Source: Alitta virens (Eukaryota > Annelida > Polychaeta > Phyllodocida > Nereididae). Taken from it: a DNA stretch of 64,000 nt. The notes under the pieces are model-generated. The model was not told the DNA's origin. It worked only from the letters and a program-made list of their open reading frames with translations, and ran no database searches. A program made the position numbers and the translations under genes. Below, one piece after another: positions 59,228 through 64,000 of the stretch. The stretch spans positions 1,515,501-1,579,500 of the forward strand of contig OW028583.1 of the NCBI GenBank assembly GCA_932294295.1, in the 5' to 3' direction. Numbering within the stretch: position 1 is the first letter of the stretch; every line of letters starts with the position of its first letter.

Positions 59228-62200
59228 TTAATTAATCATTTGATGCATGTTAGGCGACCTGTGCATGTACTTGTCCCATTCCGCTTTGGTTTGACACATG
59301 AAACAGTGGGGGAAGCAACATAGTGGAAGGCAGTCACTGCACAAATCTCCCTGAAAATCAAATAAGGTTAAATATGACTGACTAATAACATAACATAATA
59401 TTTATTAGTCACAGAGAGAAATTTTGATCTCTGACACATACAATGTTAAACAATGTTAAACATTCATCAACATAACGGATATAGTCCCAAAATAACCGTA
59501 TAATCCGCATATTTTTGGATTATGACATTCTGTGACTAAAACTAATATATATATCTTTAACATAGTATTAGTAGTGACGCCTTTTAGCATTCTTACATTA
59601 GAAGACATTGGGAGTCATTGTTATATTTGTATTGGACGAGCAGTTGAGTTGCTTCGTACTGTTGTTTTGTGAATTCGTTTTTACAGTGCCATACAATAAT
59701 ACTCAGTAGTTAGGTATTTATTAGAAGGATATGGACCCCCATATATTGTAACTAATGTATGTGTGTGTGTCTGCTATAAAGATTAATAATAATAATAATT
59801 ATGTACTATTGTTCTATATTCACTCCAGATAACATACCATCATGTATGACAATGCATCCCACAATAACCTATATACCACATAGAATGACCATGTGGTGTA
59901 GCCTGTGTGGTATACATGTCGATACTACATGGTTTACCTTGCAAAGAGGGTAAATTTATACCACACACTTGTCAGCTTTCTATGGAATTTGGAATTTCCG
60001 CGTCTTAAAAACAATTGTCTGAATCAATATTTTTTAAATCAGACCAAAATTAACAATTCTAGAGAAAATGACGTGATGAAAAGACAGTTGTCGGTTCAAT
60101 CTACAGATACAAAGTATTGTGTATCTGTGTTGCTACGGGCAATTCATAAGTGTATCATCACTTCCCTAAAACAATTAGACCAGAATGAATAATAAAATCT
60201 TTTTCTTTTTTCACCTACTATAACCCTGACCAATCTGTCCACTCGTGGGGAATATCAAAATATACAATGTATCCATTGGGTCTTATTATGATACATTGCC
60301 CCCTAAATGCATGCCCAGATAGCATTCCAAATTGGGCCAATGTCATTTCTATATTGGCCATCATCAGAACAACATTGTATCAACATGCCAACGTTGTGGC
60401 TTGTCGTTTGCTAGATGTTGATTGGACACGGGTGACATTGGGCCAATGTCTCACAAATTTTCGTATATATTGTCATATAGTATAAACAAGAACCCCCCAC
60501 GGCAGCAATAATCTGTTAGAGATGCAGGGTAAAGCTGCACGGGAAATGGTGTATCGGCCGGGAACCTCTGTGAGCTACATGTGGTGTTTAGGGTAGGCAG
60601 TTCAAGCACCGCTCACAGCAGAATGACCATGTGGTGTAGCCTGTGTGGTATACATGTCGATACTACATGGTTTACCTTACAAAGAGGGTAAATTTATACC
60701 ACACACTTGTCAGCTTTCTATGGAATTTGGAATTTCCGCGTCTTAAAAACAATTGTCTGAATCAATATTTTTTAAATCAGACCAAAATTAACAATTCTAG
60801 AGAAAATGACGTGATGAAAAGCCAGTTGTCGGTTCAATCTACAGATACAAAGTATTGTGTATCTGTGTTGCTACGGGCAATTCATAAGTGTATCATCACT
60901 TCCCTAAAACAATTAGACCAGAATGAATAATAAAATCTTTTTCTTTTTTCACCTACTATAACCCTGACCAATCTTGTCCACTCGTGGGGAATATCAAAAT
61001 ATACAATGTATCCATTGGGTCTTATTATGATACATTGCCCCCTACATGCATGCCCAGATAGCATTCCAAATTGGGCCAATGGCATTTCTATATTGGCCAT
61101 CATCAGAACAACATTGTATCAACATGCCAACGTTGTGGCTTGTCGTTTGCTAGATGTTGATTGGACACGGGTGACATTGGGCCAATGTCTCACAAATTTT
61201 CGTATATATTGTCATATAGTATAAACAAGAACCCCCCACGGCAGCAATAATCTGTTAGAGATGCAGGGTAAAGCTGCACGGGAAATGGTGTATCGGCCGG
61301 GAACCTCTGTGAGCTACATGTGGTGTTTAGGGTAGGCAGTTCAAGCACCGCTCACAGCAGGTATATAAATAGGTCTTGTGCAATGTTTGACTCGTGGTGT
61401 GCATCAAAATTGCAAGAGGTCATCGGGGTTTGTCGTATAGTATAAACAAGAACCCCTCGCAGCAGCAATAATCCCATCTCATAGCACATGGCTAGGAGGG
61501 ATATCCTTTGTGGCCGATCTGTTAAAGATGCAGGGTAAAGCTGCTCATGAAAATATCCCAGATAGCCTGTTACTTCAGCCCGACATTGTCCTGGTATATA
61601 TATATCAGTTAAGTTGGAAAAAGTGCAGTATAGCGGACCCAGATTTATGACCATATTTACCAATGTATGATGTCACAAACTGATGTTTTTTTGACGGCGG
61701 TTTCATCTTCACGGTAAAGACAGCTTTTATTTTTGCCCCGCTCATCTACACCAAATGTTATTTTAACTGTGCTAGAACTTCGAACTTGTGAAATATTTGA
61801 TAAAATTTAATTTTAATGTATGTATTTAATGGACGTCAAATATGGGCACTGCAATAAACCCGTTAAGTTTAACCTATTGTATTACAGTTTGAATAAAATT
61901 TAAGGGTCCAAAGAGAAAAACCCCAATTTAGTCCAACTGACCTCCAAGTTGTGCATGAGCCTAAGCTTGGTCCTTGCAACTTCCAAAGATGTGACACCAC
62001 CCAGGCATACAGGAACACACCAGTGTTCATTGGTGTGTTTGCTGAGCCAGCATAAGGCACAAGGTAGGCAGAAAGCTGTGGCCATGCCTGAAATACAAAG
62101 GTTTACATTTTAATAGGTTTAAAGTTAAAATAAACACCATGTTGGTGACATATTTTATATTTTATGTCTTCCACAATATTTGAATCTAAAATGTCACCGG

Positions 62201-62867
62201 GGTAATTTTATTTCCGTGAACTGGCTGATACTGTCAAGTTATGAAAACTAAGATTATATTCAGATCTCATAGATCTGGCATTATTATATATCTTTTGACT
62301 CTTAAAGTCTTGTTACCTATGTAAACCTTAAGAGTTAAGAGTCAATGTTAAGGATGTATTACACCTGGCCAAAGGTCACGGTTGAAGGTCATGAGGCTAG
62401 AACCTCTTGGCCAATAGAGCACTGACAGGGAAGCCTGCGTTGAGCCAATGAGAAAAAGACAGGCAATGGCCCGCAAGAAAGAAAAGCCATGGAGGAGCCC
62501 CAGAGCTCTCCGTTCTGGGTTTGGAGTGAATCCATTCCCAAATAAATATAGAGGCCACCCTCTCTGCTAAGTAACATCTTTAAAACACTACAATACATCA
62601 TAATGTCATTTTCACTTTTTTGGTTATCAACCAATTAGACGTTCTGTTTGTGCGAATAAACGAAGGTTGTGCGAAAAAACGAAGTTTAAACATTTTTGTA
62701 GTTAGTGAAATGACAGTAAAAGACTAACTCATTGCGCTTGAAAGCAAATTCACCAAATACTCACAGAATCCAACTCCTGCAGTTTGACAACTTCCTAGGA
62801 GTTTATTTTCCCATTCTACGACCCTTGGCTGCTGGGTGACTACATTAACCTGTTCTCCGTAACTCAT
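59228..62867 (-). CDS. PLAC8/cornifelin-like small cysteine-rich protein, three coding exons
   Basis: Minus-strand exons: 62867-62765, 62087-61942, 59350-59228, in phase, 372 nt, 123 residues; vertebrate cornifelin and PLAC8 are about 112-115. Exon 1 gives MSYGEQVNVVTQQP and VVEWENKLLGSCQ, matching the family's VVTQQP...W start. Exon 2 gives AFCLPCALCWLSKHTNEHWC, then VPVCLGGV and RTKLRLMHN. Exon 3 gives GDLCSDCLPLCCFPHCFMCQ and ends at Asn-stop. The H-N-x-x-G-x-x-x-x-D-C step across the exon 2/3 junction is a hallmark of the family. The start ATG directly follows an acceptor-like TTGTCAG, so a non-coding first exon is likely further upstream. The N-terminal Cys-Cys of the family CCxxxxCPC motif is reduced to one Cys (FCMATAFCLPC). 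Family members act in the cytosol or membrane in cell-size control, metal handling and epithelial biology; this one's role is unknown. Intron 2 contains a recent 738-bp tandem duplication. Confidence 0.87.
59882..61360 (+). repeat. 738-bp tandem duplication (two copies, over 99% identical)
   Basis: The first copy runs 59,882-60,619 and the second 60,620-about 61,360; both start AATGACCATGTGGTGTAGCC and end GTTCAAGCACCGCTCACAGC. I count about five differences. Each carries a family C-like CCCAGATAGCATTCCAAATT. A diverged third piece (GTATAAACAAGAACCCC to GATGCAGGGTAAAGCTGC) follows at 61,438-61,555. Confidence 0.95.
62214..62605 (-). repeat. Dispersed repeat, family G, copy 2
   Basis: Inverted, nearly identical partner of 36,448-36,846, lying in intron 1 of the PLAC8-like gene. 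Confidence 0.85.
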
Positions 62868-63619
62868 CTGACAATACATAATAACAAAAATAGTAATAAT
62901 AATTGTATTGCTTAGAAGCACATCTCATGAACAAGTATCTTAATGCACTGTACATAAAATAAATAAAACCAAATCGAATAGAAAAATTTAAGTTTTTTAT
63001 AACAGATAAAATTCGCAATGTGTGGCTTGGTTATTTACTTTGATATGTGTAGGAGTGAAGAATAATTTGACGGCTGTTCAGCCATGGCGATTCATCAAAA
63101 AGACACGCCTGCTGAACAGCGTCAAAGTAGTGCAACCTTTTTTCGGATTTTTCTGTATGGTGACTCGTCATCTTGGTGTGGTTATAGAGTTATAAAAAGC
63201 AAGTCTTCACTCTTAAACATATCACTGTAAAGCCAATCATAGATAGTAAAGCTATTTGCGAACAATTTAGTTTGCTCTCTTGACCGTGAACCGATTTAAC
63301 AAATCTTGATGTCACTTGACCGCTTTACACAAGCTAGAAAGTAACTTTAATGTGAATACATTAAAAAAAATTAGAAAGGTATTACTGTAAATTACAAATA
63401 TGTTTAATAAACAAATGATAGGGTCACACGTTACAAAAATCAGTGTGACGTAATGAGGTTTTCTTGATTGTATATTTCTAAGTAGGCTAATGGCCTGGTC
63501 ATTTACATTGACATCATCTTGAGCTTTTTCTGTATTAGAGTTTTCTATTATTTAAAAAATAGCGTGCATCAATATCAGCTTAAATAATTATGCTAACATT
63601 GCATCATTTGGATAAGATA

Positions 63620-63650
<31 letters not shown>

Positions 63651-64000
63651 ATGAGGTGAGATGAGATGAGGTGAGATAAGTGAAGATAAGGTAAGGTAAG
63701 GTAAGGTAAGGTAAGGTAAGTTTTGGGTTACAACATAAGGTGAGATTAAATAAGATAAGATGTCAAAACTATTAGACAAGACGAAATATCAAAGAAAAAT
63801 TATTCTGGATAAATTTAAGAACTAAACGAAGAATACAATACATGAAATAACAATGTGTATCTCACCTTAAATGTGTTTCGTTGACTTCAATGCTTTAATC
63901 AATTATGGTGACTTCAGTCAAAATAGTGCGCTGAAATGACACTGTGTAATGCCTGACAGTTTTGTGAATTTGCTTCACTTCTAGAATATATACGAACATA
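62868..64000. other. Upstream flank of the PLAC8-like gene; no further gene
   Basis: A family D fragment (CATGGCGATTCATCAAAAAG, about 63,083) and the microsatellite at 63,612-63,740 are the only clear items. A non-coding first exon of the PLAC8-like gene probably lies here but is not identifiable. Confidence 0.4.
63612..63740 (+). repeat. Pentanucleotide microsatellite
   Basis: (GATAA)n passes through GATGAG-type intermediates into (GGTAA)n, all variants of one five-base unit. Confidence 0.95.

Noticed and set aside
61352..61663. 103-residue minus-strand frame in the PLAC8-like intron
   Set aside because: It overlaps the duplicated repeat segment and carries no recognisable motif.

Overview
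This is a eukaryotic window, probably from a marine invertebrate. It is AT-rich and its genes are split by introns with ordinary GT-AG sites. The space between exons is crowded with small inverted-repeat elements, LINE tails, tRNA-derived SINEs and microsatellites. The gene content (full-length ZNFX1, a NIT-domain membrane guanylate cyclase, a cGAS/Mab-21-like enzyme, a PLAC8/cornifelin-like protein and an XK-related protein) fits an invertebrate deuterostome such as a hemichordate or echinoderm. The species cannot be fixed from the sequence alone, and a lophotrochozoan is not excluded.

Layout. 1.9-14.6 kb (+): a complete nine-exon ZNFX1-like helicase gene predicting 1,950 residues, with a duplicated arginine/glycine-rich 5' exon cassette. 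15.6-18.2 kb: repeat-filled intergenic DNA. 18.3-21.6 kb (-): a three-exon rhodopsin-family receptor of 358 residues. 25.2-27.2 kb (-): a single-exon Mab-21/cGAS-like nucleotidyltransferase of 656 residues with intact acidic active-site residues and a compact TATA promoter carrying a kappaB-like site. 29.3-33.7 kb (-): an XK-related (XKR) gene broken by four in-frame stops and adjoining a hAT-type MITE. 38.3-38.7 kb (+): a decayed 3' fragment of the Mab-21/cGAS-like gene. 42.5-52.3 kb (+): a nine-exon NIT-domain membrane guanylate cyclase of 628 residues. 59.2-62.9 kb (-): a three-coding-exon PLAC8/cornifelin-like gene of 123 residues, assembled here from short exons.

The exon models of the intact genes were built by hand from splice signals, reading-frame continuity and family motifs. 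All four spliced models close on a multiple of three with matching phases at every junction. ZNFX1, the cGAS-like enzyme and XKR relate respectively to antiviral RNA sensing, cyclic-dinucleotide signalling and phosphatidylserine exposure in other animals. The window may therefore carry a loose group of defence-related genes, but nothing here shows they act together.

The non-coding DNA is itself informative. It holds at least six recurrent MITE or foldback families, a TIR element whose interior has expanded into a 65-bp tandem array, a satellite alternating 56- and 47-bp units, a recent 738-bp tandem duplication inside the PLAC8-like intron, and a pyrimidine tract of about 350 bp abutting a catalytic exon of the guanylate cyclase.
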